Origin: Phallus indusiatus
Taxonomy: Eukaryota; Basidiomycota; Agaricomycetes; Phallales; Phallaceae
Direction of reading: 5' to 3'
DNA: 64,000 bases
Assembly: GCA_027605045.1 (NCBI GenBank)
Contig: JAQFWX010000147.1
Coordinates: 18,902-82,901, forward strand
A model generated the notes under the pieces. It was given only the letters and a program-made list of their open reading frames with translations. It had not been told where the DNA came from and did no database searches. Shown here piece by piece: positions 33,367 to 44,983 of the stretch. The translations under genes and the position numbers were made by a program. Numbering within the stretch: the stretch's first letter is position 1; the number at the start of each line of letters is the position of its first letter.

Positions 33367-33443
33367 GGCCGTGCCCGGATTTGAACCGGGGGATTACAAT
33401 TTCATCAAAGTTGAGAAATCGATGACTGTTACGCTACACGACC
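33367..33443 (-). tRNA. tRNA-like gene, isotype not resolved
   Basis: The minus strand begins GGTCGTG and ends CACGGCC, giving a 7-bp acceptor stem with one G-U pair. The T arm CCCGG-TTCAAAT-CCGGG is perfect and includes a B box, and TAGCGTAACAGT fits an A box. A T5 terminator follows after about 10 bases. The centre is unusual: ATTTC and GAAAT form a stem around an 11-base loop, which is not a normal 7-base anticodon loop. A short intron or a decayed gene could explain it. Possible anticodons (CTC, CAA, GAT) depend on how the loop is folded, so I do not assign one. Confidence 0.6.
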
Positions 33444-34581
33444 GCACGACATCGACGTTTCCAAGGAAAATTTCTTGATAGGAAATAAAAGCAAATTGAA
33501 CGTTGGCTCGACTGCTGATTACACTCTGCTCTAGCACGTACAGCTGAGCGACAGCCTTGATACTGCCAATAAGCAACGTCACTTCAGTCAGTGAATCTTC
33601 AAAATCATCGCCCTCAGGATTTCGCTCGTCCGTGTAGACTCAGGCATCGATTTTTCTGTTGGGTGACGAAATATTGCCACAATTGACATGTGCTAACAGT
33701 AGTTTTATCAATTCTCAAAAACATCATGTATAAATATAACATAGCCTGACACTCGATCACCGTAGTCTGTGCAAGGCGCTGTTGTAAGGGAGCGTTCGGC
33801 CTCCTCATCTTTTGAGCGTGATTCAAGTTACTGACAATTGATCAGCAGAAATTGAAGTTACTAATATCGAGATACCTACCGCTTTTGGTCTTCGAGATTG
33901 GCGAAAATGGAAGCACATCAACTAATCTCTGATTAATAATCTCATTTTAACACGTCGAATATTTCCAAACTAACACTCTTTCAATATCTAAAGGTCTGCT
34001 TCGCTCTGCATGAGTTAGGCTTTTTACGTATGTGACCACATTTATCTTCGCCTTCTCTTTTGAATTGACGTCGCGCAATGAAAGGTAACCGCACCCGATT
34101 ATTAATAGTAAAGGGTTGATTTCTTTGGTCTATCTTTTTCTAGTTACTCCACTGGAAACAGATAATTATGAACGTTGAATAATAACACAACCGATGCTGC
34201 CTAATAATTAAGATGCAGGTTTGTGATCTCTATAGGATTATACTTATGATTTTTTGGAGTAGTCCCGTCGAAGCAATACATTGGTCTTTCGAATTATACC
34301 TAATACATTATGATTTTCAATGTTATCTACTCTGAACAAACCCGAAATGCCCATCAGTTGCATTGTACAAGCTTCTGAGCAATTGCGGAAATTGATGTCG
34401 CTTCCTTATTTTTAAGTGCGCGTTTCTTTTTGCTTTTGTAAGATCTACGATGTGAAAACTACTTCCAATATATTTAACTATGGGGAACATTCCGTAATGA
34501 TTACGCTTCAATAGCATTACAAACAAGACATTCAACATAACATACACTAATACTCATATACACCGCAACTCCGGTAGGAAA
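33444..34581. other. 1.1 kb spacer left of FunK1 copy 2
   Basis: AT-rich, only short chance frames. The last 90 bp (from about 34500) resemble 37620-37735 downstream of the next FunK1 copy, so the 3' flank is part of that duplication. Confidence 0.5.
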
Positions 34582-37152
34582 CTACAGACTGAACCATAAC
34601 TTATCATCGTCCTCAATATTCTCCAAACAAATTTGAACGAGATTAGAAACATTACCAGCTGCCACATCCGAAGACGCAGTGGTCGCATGTTCATGAAACA
34701 CACTGGAGCGCTGCTTCTTGGTCGCAGTTCCCGAATTTGCTGATATGGAATTTGAGCGAGGCCGTTTTGTTCTCCCGGATTGTTTAGAATTAGTGGACCC
34801 GACCGTTCCCGATCTTGATCCGCTGGGCGTTGAACATTGGGATGTCTCGTACTTCGAGATGGATTTCAAGGCAACCTGGGCTGGGGTGGGTATCGTTGGA
34901 GGCCGAGGTCCTTGAATTGGGATAGGGGTATCATCTCTTGTCATGCGAACGATCTCTTTAAGCAAAAGGCGTTTGAAGGCTTCGTGAGAATGCCAATAAG
35001 GCATGTCCGGAAACCTTGACCAGCACATGCAGAGATAGTCCCCCATATCGGACAACATTTTCGCTAGGCTTTGATAAGCGGAATGCAATGAAACTCTCCA
35101 TCTTCGTTCCCCATATATCAATAGATCAAGCACTCCATTGGGTCTGTGGCCTAGAGTCATACGAGAGTGAATAGTCTCCAATAGCTCCTTCTGATAGATT
35201 TTGTTTACAGAAGGATACGGATCTGTTCCTGTGGGCCATGCTTTCGCTAAGAACCATAAAATGATCCAGTATATTGACTCAATATCGTGATGAGGCTGGT
35301 GAAAGAGGCTATCAGTAGCAAATGGATCAACTTCAGGTTTCCCAGAGATGACAGAAGACAATAATGCATTAAATTCATCGTATCGTTTCTGTCCGTAAAC
35401 CCTGGCATACTTTTCGAGAACATCATCCTCAAGACAAAATTGGGAAAGTGTAATTGATGGACCGGGTTTACTTGATTGCAGAATATCGTAACCTGTGCTT
35501 CCGTACACCAGCTCACAAGCCATAAACATTGGCGTACCCTATGAATAATAGAAACTTCAGGGCTGACAGGAAGAGGAATACAACTATACTGACTGTTCTT
35601 TTGGTACCTTCGCTAGGATTCTCATCGTCCTGAACGAGAGCTGCGTTATCGAAGTCCGTGAGGAGACAAAGGGGTTGCGAGTTTGGTTCCCTTCTGTGTC
35701 GCCGTGTATGAGAAGGTTAATCAGGTACTGAGTAGCTTCAAAGCGAAAGCACATACAAAATTTTTCCGATGTTGGGGTGATCAACACCGCTGTCGTTCCC
35801 GATATAATGACAAGGATTGCACAGCACGTTGTACCAGCTGATGTCTCGATGCAAAACGCCTCGTTCTACCACTTTCTCGTGGGCTATAAAAATGATGAAT
35901 AACGAACAATACACAATGATGGAGAGAGAGTACCTTCTATGGCGTCGTAGATAACCTTGAAAAAATCAAGAACACTCTTGCAGGCACTCAATCTAAGACC
36001 AGTGCTTGCCATCACGAGTCGGTGCTTCGTTCGATTTCCAGCAGTCAACTCTGAAAGAATACCGTCAGCGATCGGACGAACTATCCCAGGAATGTATCCA
36101 TTCTCGTGAATAAGTTGCAAAAGATTTCCCTCTTCGTATCGTCTTGAATTGTCTCGCCACATATCCTTCACCACTCGGATGACTGAAGGGGCGTTTTTGT
36201 CGTCGTTCGCGTTGTTCGCAGTCCCCACAGCTATCCATGTTCTTCTTCCAGTTCCTCTTCGTTCGAATATCGGCTGCATTCGATAATCCTCTCCTTTGAA
36301 AGAAATCTGCCATATGGCAGAGTTATATGTGTCCTTCCAGACGATGTCGTGAAGCCGAATAGACGTGTCCCGACCAAGGTCTTCAATGTATATCTCATGA
36401 AGCGAATAGACATAATGAACCAGTTTCTCCAAACCGTCATCCCAACGGAATGACACTGATGTTTTCTGCGTGCAAGCGTCAACATAATAAAATCGGTATC
36501 CGGTTTGATTGCAGGTTATGCCAAGCATGCTGACTTTATCAGGTCTGTGTTGCAGAATTGTTTGCAAGTAGTCAACGGACTGTCTCATTTTCCATTCCCT
36601 TTTCGGCTTAACTTCAACCATAGATTCTAAAATAGACCACGGACAACGAAATGAATCTTGAGGAGAGTTGACATCCTGTGACTTCGTTTTTTGAAGAAAC
36701 GGTTCGGACACAGCCAATGGTGGCAATACCAGAATATCTGGCGCAATATGGCGAGTGTGTTGATGATTCTTTGCGGATGGGCTTTTGGTGAAAGAACAAA
36801 AGAAGTGAAGTGGCTGGCCATTGCCATTTGCGGAGACGTGTTGGGCGATCTTGGTGAAGATGTTCACAATATCGCCGTACATATCTACCTCCTTGCGTGC
36901 TGATATAATAGCTTTGATAGACTGGGTAATAGAATCATCGTCCAGGTTTGGAATAGTGCCGAGAGGAACGAAGAAATTGTCTATAAAGTGAGGGTCTACC
37001 TCAGGATCATCTATAAAGGCTCTCTCTAATGTTGTCGAGAGTCTGGGACCTGAGCGTGAATATTTTTTGAGAGGTGTAGAATTAGAAAATTGTGTGTTTG
37101 AAGACATGCCTTCAGAAGACGAAGCGACTGGAGAGCTCTCTTCGCTCGTCAT
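34582..37152 (-). CDS. FunK1-type fungal protein kinase, intact copy 2
   Basis: Same family and layout as the copy at 23.4-26.0 kb. Exon 1 from 37152 reads MTSEESSPVASSSEGMSSNT and includes REWKMRQSVDYLQTILQHR, IRVVKDMWRD and LRLSACKSVLDFFKVIYDAI. Short exons carry RGVLHRDISWYNVLCNP and CLLTDFDNAALVQD. The final exon (35529-34582) has GTPMFMACELVYGS, HHDIESIYWIILWFLAKAW and the basic tail ending DDKLWFSL. No internal stops. By eye, DNA from about 36,430 through the promoter to 37,340 is almost identical to copy 1. Towards the 3' end it resembles the pseudogene copy 3 more, so the gene is a mosaic. Confidence 0.93.
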
Positions 37153-37333
37153 ATTTATATTTGGAATTGTGGACGACGCGTGTTGTAAAAGAACTGTCCA
37201 CGCTTAAGAGCATGGGCAATGGAGAAACTTGTAGTTTTCCACGATGGTCAAGAGGACCAACAGGACATGACTTTTGTCTGTGCCGTCCAAGAGAGAACAA
37301 GACGCGTTGGCGACGGTCGCGTCAAGCCGATGT

Positions 37334-37339
37334 CACGTG
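37334..37339. promoter_or_regulatory. CACGTG E-box before FunK1 copy 2
   Basis: 182 bp before the start codon, the same position as in copy 1, in a conserved promoter block. Confidence 0.5.
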
Positions 37340-37728
37340 TGTGACCCGGTGTTCCCTGTACTATCATCTATGTAGGGCGACGGTAAGTCTAGAACGACAA
37401 TGAGTTGACAATGAGTCGATGTGATAGTGTAGCTTTCTGTCAGACGAAGATATTAGCTGCTAAGAGTAGTTCAAGCGCAATAATTCCATCGAAAATCAGA
37501 GTAACTTCGGAAACTTATGTCTCTACCAAGTTATTTCAATTTGAAATGCGCACTTTTTTGTTGTAAATAACTTAGGTATTCAGGTACTCAATAATATATG
37601 TCAACGAGAAACACTGCTTCATAATAATTACACTTCACTGTGACTTCAGCTAAATAGCAAAGAAGACATTCAACATAACCGTGGCGCTACACATACATAC
37701 ACTACAATTCCAGACCGTGGTCCGTTAG

Positions 37729-40111
37729 CTACAAAGTAAACCACAACTTATCATATGAATAAAAACGAGCCCGTTTTGGTTGTTTAGAATAAGAGGAATC
37801 GGCCGTTTCCAAACTCGATCCGCCAGAGGTAGAACATTGGGATGCCTCGTGAAGCGGGTTGGGTACCGAAGGCCGAGGTCCTTGAATTGGAATAGGAGTG
37901 GCGTCTTTTGTCATACGAACGATTTCTTTAAGCAAAAGACGTTTGAAGGCTTCTTGAGAATGCCAATAAGGCATGTCCGGATACCTTGACCAGCACATGC
38001 AGAGATAGCCCCCCATATCAGACAGCATTTTTGCAAGGGACTGAAAAGCTGGATGTAATGCCAGCTTCCATCGGTTATGGTTATAAGCCAGAATACTAAG
38101 TGGTCCCTCAGGCTGGTGATGTGGTGTCATACGAGAATGAATGACCTTTAATACGTGTGGTTGACCGAAATTATTCATTCCACCATATGGCTCAGTTCCT
38201 ATTGGCCATGCTTTTGCTATGAACCATACGATAATCCAAAACATGGATTCTACGTCATGATGTGGGCGATGGCAATTTTGAATAAGGTTATCGTCAGAGA
38301 AAGGATCTATCTCTTTAACGATTCAGGAAAGTACTGATGAAATTTGTTGATTAAACTTGTCATATCTTCCCCTTCCGTAGATTTGGGTATATCTTTCGAG
38401 GACTTCGCCTTCGAGAGATAGCTGGGAGAGGGTAATGGCGGGACAGGTTAAATCAGCACATAAAACATGGTGGGTGTATTCTTTGTAACTTAGTTCACAA
38501 GCCATGAACATCGGTGTACCTTTCGAATATGCTATGAGTCTCAACCACAAGGAGAAATATCAAGTGTACCAACCTTTCTGTGTGTCTCTTCATTCAGATC
38601 TTTGCAGTCCTCCATGAAAGCTGCATTGTCAAAGTCAGTAAGCAAACACAAAGGTTGCGATCCCGAATTTCCCCTGAACACGGCGAGTCACAATTATAAT
38701 ATGAAAAAAACGAAATGACGAGGACGCACAAAATTTTTCCAATGTTCGGATGATCTATAGTGTTGTTGTTCCCGATACAATGACGAGGTTTGCACAAAAC
38801 GTTGTACCAACTGATGTCTCGGTGCAAAACACCTCGTTCTACTATTTTCTAGTGGGCTGTAAAAATGATGAGTAATAATACATGATGCATGATGAAGAGA
38901 TGTACCTTCTATTGCGTCGTAGATCACCTTGAAAAAATCAAGAACACTCTTGCAGGCACTCAATCTAAAACCGATGCTTGTCATCACGAGTCGGTGCTTC
39001 GTTCGATTTCCAGCAATCAATTCCGAAAGAACGCCATCAGAAATCGGACGAACTATTCCAGGAATAATACATTCTCGTGAATACGTCGCAAAAGATGTCC
39101 TTCGTCGTATCGTCTAGAACTTTCTCGCCACATATCCTTCACCACTCGGAATGCTGAAGGGACATTTTTGTTGTCATTTGTGATGTTTGCGGTTCCGACA
39201 GCTATCCATGTTCTTTTTCCACGTCCTTTTCGTTCAAATATCGGCTGAATTCGGTACTCTTCTCCTTTAAAAGAAATCCGTCATATGTCAGAGTTATGCG
39301 TATCCTTACATATGATGCTGCTCAGTCGGATGGTCGTATCTTGTCTTAGGTCATCTAGATATATCCGATGCAGGGTATATAGGTAGTGGATTATGTTCTG
39401 AAGACCATCCTCTCAGAGAAATGACTGTGAGGGTTTTTGTTTGGAAGCATCGACGTAATAAAATCGATACCCGATTTGGTTGCATGTCATCCCCAGGACA
39501 CTGATCTTATCGGGTCTGTGCTGGAGAACCGTCTCAAGGTGGTCGATGGACCGTTTTATCATCCACTCCCCTCCTAGTCCGACTACGACCATAGATTCTA
39601 GTATAGACCACGGGCATTGAAAGGAATCAGAAAGGAGGGATTGCTTTGTCTTCACCTTCTGTAGGAATGGTTCCGAAATATCTCCGGGTGGTAAAACTAA
39701 GATGTCAGGAGATATATGACGCGTCTGCCTCGAGTGTTTTGCGGGAAGAGCATGATTGTGAGAGCACAAAAAGTGGAGTGGTTCTTGAGAGGAATTGTGC
39801 CCAATGCTACACACTAAACGAGCAATTTTGTTGAAGATGTTGACGAGGTCGTCGTACATGTCGAATTCTCTGGGTGCCGATGCGATGGCGAGGATAGACT
39901 GCGTAACTGAATCATCCTCCAAAGTCGGAATAGCATCAAGAGCAACGAAAAAGTTTTCTGTGAAATGGGGATCTATCTCTGGGTTATCAACTATTGCGCA
40001 TCTAGGGCCCGAAACCACGTTCGTTTCAGAAAGTGGAGAATTATTAGAGAACTGTGTGTTTAAAGACATGCCTTCAGAAGACGAGGTGATGCGACTTTTG
40101 TCGTTCGTTGT
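37729..40111 (-). pseudogene. FunK1-type protein kinase, disrupted copy 3
   Basis: Nearly full-length FunK1 copy with several lesions. The ATG of the intact copies is replaced by ACA (aligned at 40111). In-frame stops fall at 39413-39415 (after KPSQSFL), 39281-39283 (a Trp position in AIWQISF), 38849-38851 (Glu before the catalytic loop) and 38323-38325 (Gly position in SVLSGQ). The catalytic loop RGVLHRDISWYNVLCKP and the DFD block are still readable. The tail is shortened to YSYDKLWFTL by loss of about 50 codons. The stops come from substitutions, so they are not explained by homopolymer miscalls. The N-lobe belongs to the subfamily of the plus-strand relic (DHLETVLQHRPDK, VDASKQKP), the C-lobe to that of copy 2. 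An internal ATG (SSSEGM) exists but cannot rescue the frame. Confidence 0.9.
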
Positions 40112-40262
40112 ATTTTTACCATTCAAATTGTGGACAAGTGAGAGAAGACCGGAATTTGGACGGCTGGTTGAGGGCAAATGGAGAAGTTTTATAGTGATCA
40201 CCTTATTTGTTTAAGGTGCGGACAAAGTGGAGAACACGACGGCGGACGGCGGACGCGTTTAT

Positions 40263-40268
40263 CACGTG
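40263..40268. promoter_or_regulatory. CACGTG E-box before FunK1 copy 3
   Basis: About 152 bp before the former start position. The surrounding promoter is more diverged, so the retained hexamer is notable. Confidence 0.4.
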
Positions 40269-41450
40269 GCGTCGTGTACGATTCGCCTCCAGTGTGGCAG
40301 TGGCAGTATTGAGCGATATTACTCTCGTGTTCAAGTGTCGTTACTATCATCTAGTACTCAAGAATATCCTGTACAGTGTTTATCCCTGGAGCTCCAGGGT
40401 CTAAGACCCAGCTCAAAACATTATTATATATGAAATTATTTACTGATGATAGGCCTTCAAATTGAGGTAATACAGTAATAGATTTTCAATCAACGAGCAC
40501 TATTACCATGTGGCTTACATTGATGAACAAATTGTCTTTCATACCGTACATTACTATCTGTTCAAAATACATTTGATTATTGACTCATTTGTCCCGAAAG
40601 ACTGGAAAGATTCTACTCGCGTTTTCACCAAGGCATCCCGGCCCCTCGGGTCCTAGAGTTGACGCCGAAAAGATATGACGAGAATGCATATAATATAAAA
40701 TAGGAAGAGAACCAGTTCATGTGATTGTGTATGTCGTACGATTTGAAGCTTTCTCAGGATTATGTTGAGGCTATGGCACTGGTAGGATAAAAGTTAGTTA
40801 GCAGCGGTCATCGGGCATTTCGGATCGTCCAGCGTGGCGCCCAACGTGTGATCCCGCAGTAAAAAAGCGAGAGGAAGAAAATACTTCGAGCTAGATAACG
40901 GACATGAAAACATTGAGGCCTTGGTACTTTTTTAACCCAGAGATATATGCCTACCACTCAGACTCGGATGTTGGGTTAGATAACTATGTAGTCGCATTGC
41001 AATAGATCGTGTGACATTCTTGATTGGGTGAAGACGCGGCGCAGTCATTTGCCAAGCGAATTGCATTTGCCACAAAAGAAATCGAAAAGAAATTTGATTT
41101 AAGCTTGCTAGGCATAGCTCCGGTCCTAACTTCTGAACACACGTCATCGAGCGGCGAGGCGGAGCAATACGTAAAGATATCATGACGGTGCTCAAGACTG
41201 CACGATCGCGCGCAAGATCAAAGAATCACCTTTGAGAAATCCATCCTTGATGTATACACATACTCCTTTTGCAGTGTCAATTATGACGGTGAGAGCGGTG
41301 AACGGGTTGCGGAATGGGCACCGGTCACGACTGCGCGCGCCTATTAGCGGGCGATTTGTCACAACGGATATTACGTAAAAGCTTTTTCGGTAGTACTGCC
41401 ACACATTTCAGAATTGAACGACACCTTCTCCACCCCATTCATCCTCTTTC
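40269..41450. other. 1.2 kb spacer before the ankyrin-DHHC gene
   Basis: Boundary between the repeat-rich accessory region and the dense core region. Open frames (40932-41195, 41192-41404 minus) show no domain. Promoter of the DHHC gene at its right end. Confidence 0.5.
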
Positions 41451-44108
41451 ATGTCTTCCACAGATCCCTCTGGGATCGTACCCCTCAAATCAACACCGCT
41501 GACCGCCGTTTCCACTGATGCAGCTGACGGCAGTATGACTTTCACTGAAGCCCTGAATTCAGATTTAGACGTACGTGTCAGAGAAGGCCCTTGTTGACGC
41601 TGTCATTTCTGATATTTTGAAAATATATATATGTCAGCGGGACAATATATTTCTCGCATCTCAGCGCGGGGATTTGGGTGTTGTTAAAGAACTCATTGAA
41701 TCGGGGAAAGCAAAAGCAACTGACCGTGACGACCAAAATATTACACCTCTCCATTGGGCAGCAATAAACGCACAGATCGCAACATGCAGATACTTGTTAG
41801 AACAAGGTGCTGAAGTTGACGCCCTAGGAGGTGATTTAATGGCTACCCCAATGCAATGGGCAGCAAGGTAGATTTTACTTCGTCTTTGAAACCCTATCAT
41901 ATACTCATATATCCGTATCATTACCTAGAAACGGCTATATCTATGTTATTCATCTTTTAATCTCTCATAATGCCGATCCAACAATCACAGACTCTCAAGG
42001 CTTCAATACTCTACACCTTGTAACGCATTCGTCTTCAGTCATGGCACTCCTATATCTCCTACATCAACCCATAGCGGTGGATTCTGTTGATGCTGTCGGT
42101 CATACATCATTAATGTGGGCGGCATATCAGGGAGACGCTCTCTCAGTTGAACTCTTGCTGAAACACGGCGCGTCAGTCTCACTTCGGGATGAAGCTGGAT
42201 TGACCCCGCTTCACTGGGCAGTTGTCCGTGGAAACAAGGTGAAGAGCGTGATATTTCATCACGATGTCATGTTGCAACTAACACTATTCTCATCAAGTTA
42301 TGTATTCGGAAAATAATTGAAGCAGGTGCTGATTTGAATGCTCGAGATAATTCTGGAAAGACACCGCGGGATATGGCTCTTGAGCTTAAAGCAATAGGGG
42401 CATGGCGACGAGCACTAGAAGAAGGCGGTATGGCCGAAGACGGCGCCCGCCAAGGAAAACCCTTCAAAGAACGCAATACTCGTTTGGCTATCCTTATTAT
42501 CCCTACAGTCTTTCTATATATGATCTTCACCACTTTATCCATCTTGCCCTGGTACACCGGCGTTCCGCTAGCATGTGCAGAGTTCTTCGGAATGCATCAC
42601 GTTCGTAACACGTTTTCTTCATCTCTTTTACTTTTCAATAAGTCGTGCTTATGCTTGTTATTTATAGATTGTAACACGTGTGTTACTCAACCACAAGAGC
42701 TATACAGATAGCGTCACACAAAGCCCATACTTTGTTGGTATCATCACCGCTTCTCTGATCTGGGTTGGCTTCAGTTGGTTTACACGACTGGTTAGAGGTA
42801 ACGCTCAGTTATATAGTGGAGGAATATATGCTTACATGTGACGAATAGGGACGGAAGGATATGCGTTTACTCATCTCTCCTTTGCTATACTCTTTATGCT
42901 CTGCGTGTACAATTTCTTCCGTGCCATAACACTCGACGCAGGATCATGTCCCAAACCAATCAACGACACCGAACTGAAAGAGGTATGAAAGACATTCATT
43001 TCTTTTAGTTTTTGTAGCTCAACGCAAAACACATCGCCAGATTATTGAAGACCTAGCTAGCACGGGCCGCCTAAACAGCCAAACATTCTGCATAACATGC
43101 ATGGCTCGCAAACCTTTACGTTCAAAACACTGTCGCGTCTGTGATAGATGCATAGCACGATTTGATCATCACTGTCCGTGGGTTTGGAACTGCGTCGGAG
43201 TAAACAACCATCGGCAGTTCCTCTTGTTCGTTCTAACACTCGTACTTGGAATCTGCGTCTTCGACTACTTGACATATGTTTACTTCGCTGCTGCGTTATC
43301 GGCTCCGGCACTCATCGGTGGTGATGATACCAATAATTCGACGACTCCTGGCGTCCCAGTTGACAACGACTCGTTAAGACTTCCATCGTCGTCCTCGTGT
43401 TTCTTGCCAAACTCGGTCTGCGCCGTGACAGCACAGAACCCCTTCTTATTCATCGTCGCTATCTGGTCAACTTTACAGCTGTCATGGACATTAGTCCTCC
43501 TCGGCAGTCAGCTCTGGCAAGTCGCACGACAAATGACAAGTCTGGAGGTGTCCAATCTAGGCCGATACGGATACATGGGAGGACGCGCTGTGACCAACAT
43601 CCAACAATCTCAACACTCGCACGATCACGATAACCACGATCATTCCCATGGCGCACACGGGCATCGCCACAAACACGGCGCCGCAGGTAGTAGTGGCGGT
43701 GGTGGCAATGGCCATGGCGGAAACGGGGGATGCACAGGCTTCGTGCTCAACATCCTCGGCTTCGACAGATTCACGCGCGGAAAAGCAACAGAGGGCCTCG
43801 TTCGCGCTTCTAAAGCGTCTAATCCGTTCGATTTTGGGTGTAGAAGTAATTGTAAAGACTTTTGGACTGCGGGTGGGGAGCTCGGGATTGAGTATCAGCG
43901 ATTGTACGATGTGCCGATTGAGGGATTTAAAGTTGGGAGTGCTAGGAGGAAGGAAGATGATAGAGAGCGAGATGATGATCATGGAAGTGTTGGAAGTGGC
44001 AGTGGTGGTGGTGGAAGACGCAAGAGTGGACTGTTCATGGGACTCGGCCTTGGACGAAGTACGAGTCGAGATGGATATCAACCCATACGAATGGATGATC
44101 AAGTGTGA
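41451..44108 (+). CDS. ankyrin-repeat DHHC palmitoyltransferase (Akr1/HIP14 type)
   Basis: Golgi or endosomal S-acyltransferase that attaches palmitate to cysteines of membrane-associated proteins. ATG 41451 starts [18 protein letters not shown]. Exons then give five or so ankyrin repeats ([85 protein letters not shown]). Membrane spans follow ([38 protein letters not shown]). The cysteine-rich domain is [20 protein letters not shown] leading to the catalytic [12 protein letters not shown], then two more spans. The C-terminal region carries a His-rich stretch (about 43,610-43,680) and a Gly-rich basic tail ending in DQV. Yeast Akr1 has DHYC, while this protein keeps DHHC. Intact, about 770 residues. 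Confidence 0.95.
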
Positions 44109-44983
44109 TATCAATATTCTCTTTTTCTTTCTTCATTCTCTCTTTCTTCTCTCTCCCTTTCACTTTTATTCTTGTATTTGCGCATGGGGTTTCTCCCGTT
44201 GTGTTTAAATCCCCTCTCACAAAGACCGGAGCTGGGTCAGGACGTGCTTACCTATCCTGACCACACGCGTACCACGCGGATGAATCTAGCTCCCACCAAA
44301 GTAACGACTAATGTTTTATCATGTCATATTTATCATATATAATACCAATACCATGTATGAATCGATATCACGTAGGCTATCACGCCTTAAACTGTCAATA
44401 TTTCTTAACTTATAAGGCCTGCTACACAGTCCACGAAATTCTTAAATAAAACATTTTTATATTCCAATAAATATCGCGTCGCGTGCGCATACGCGTGGTG
44501 CAGCATTTGCAAATCATACATATATATATTCCCTTCAGTGACTTTAATTTAAATTCACTTCAGCAAACTTTACATACGAAAGCAAATTCCACAGCAAAGA
44601 AAGAAAAGAAAAGAAAAGAGACAAAAGAAAGAAAAAAAGAACATATATATACAGGTACATTGCTATATACGGATTAGAACCTTCAGACCCTCCCCAAATC
44701 CAAACAACAGAGTTGAACGAGAAACGAGTGCGGAGTGTGGAGGAACAAGAAAGAGAAAGAGAAAATTACAGAAAAGGAAAGATATCCACGACCTATTCAT
44801 GACACTCGTAAAAAATATACTCTACATGACAACAGGAGTGAGCCTCAGAGGAGGGGAGGAGAGAGGGTCGATGGACAACGCCAAACAGAGGAAGAGCGAG
44901 TGAGCGAGAGGAGAAATATGGAGGAAAGAGAATAAAAAAAGGGAAGGAATAAAATCTGACGTTTCAAAGTCAGTCCATCAAGG
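44109..44983. other. convergent 3' region, low complexity
   Basis: 875 bp between two converging genes. It holds a purine-rich run (AAGAAAAGAAAAG..., about 44598-44642), short AT repeats (ATATATAT near 44520 and 44645) and an A/G-rich stretch to 44950. No gene. Confidence 0.6.

Noticed and set aside
43557..44208. Long open frames on both strands across the DHHC 3' end
   Set aside because: Shadows caused by the Gly/His/Ser-rich coding repeat. The palmitoyltransferase frame explains the region.
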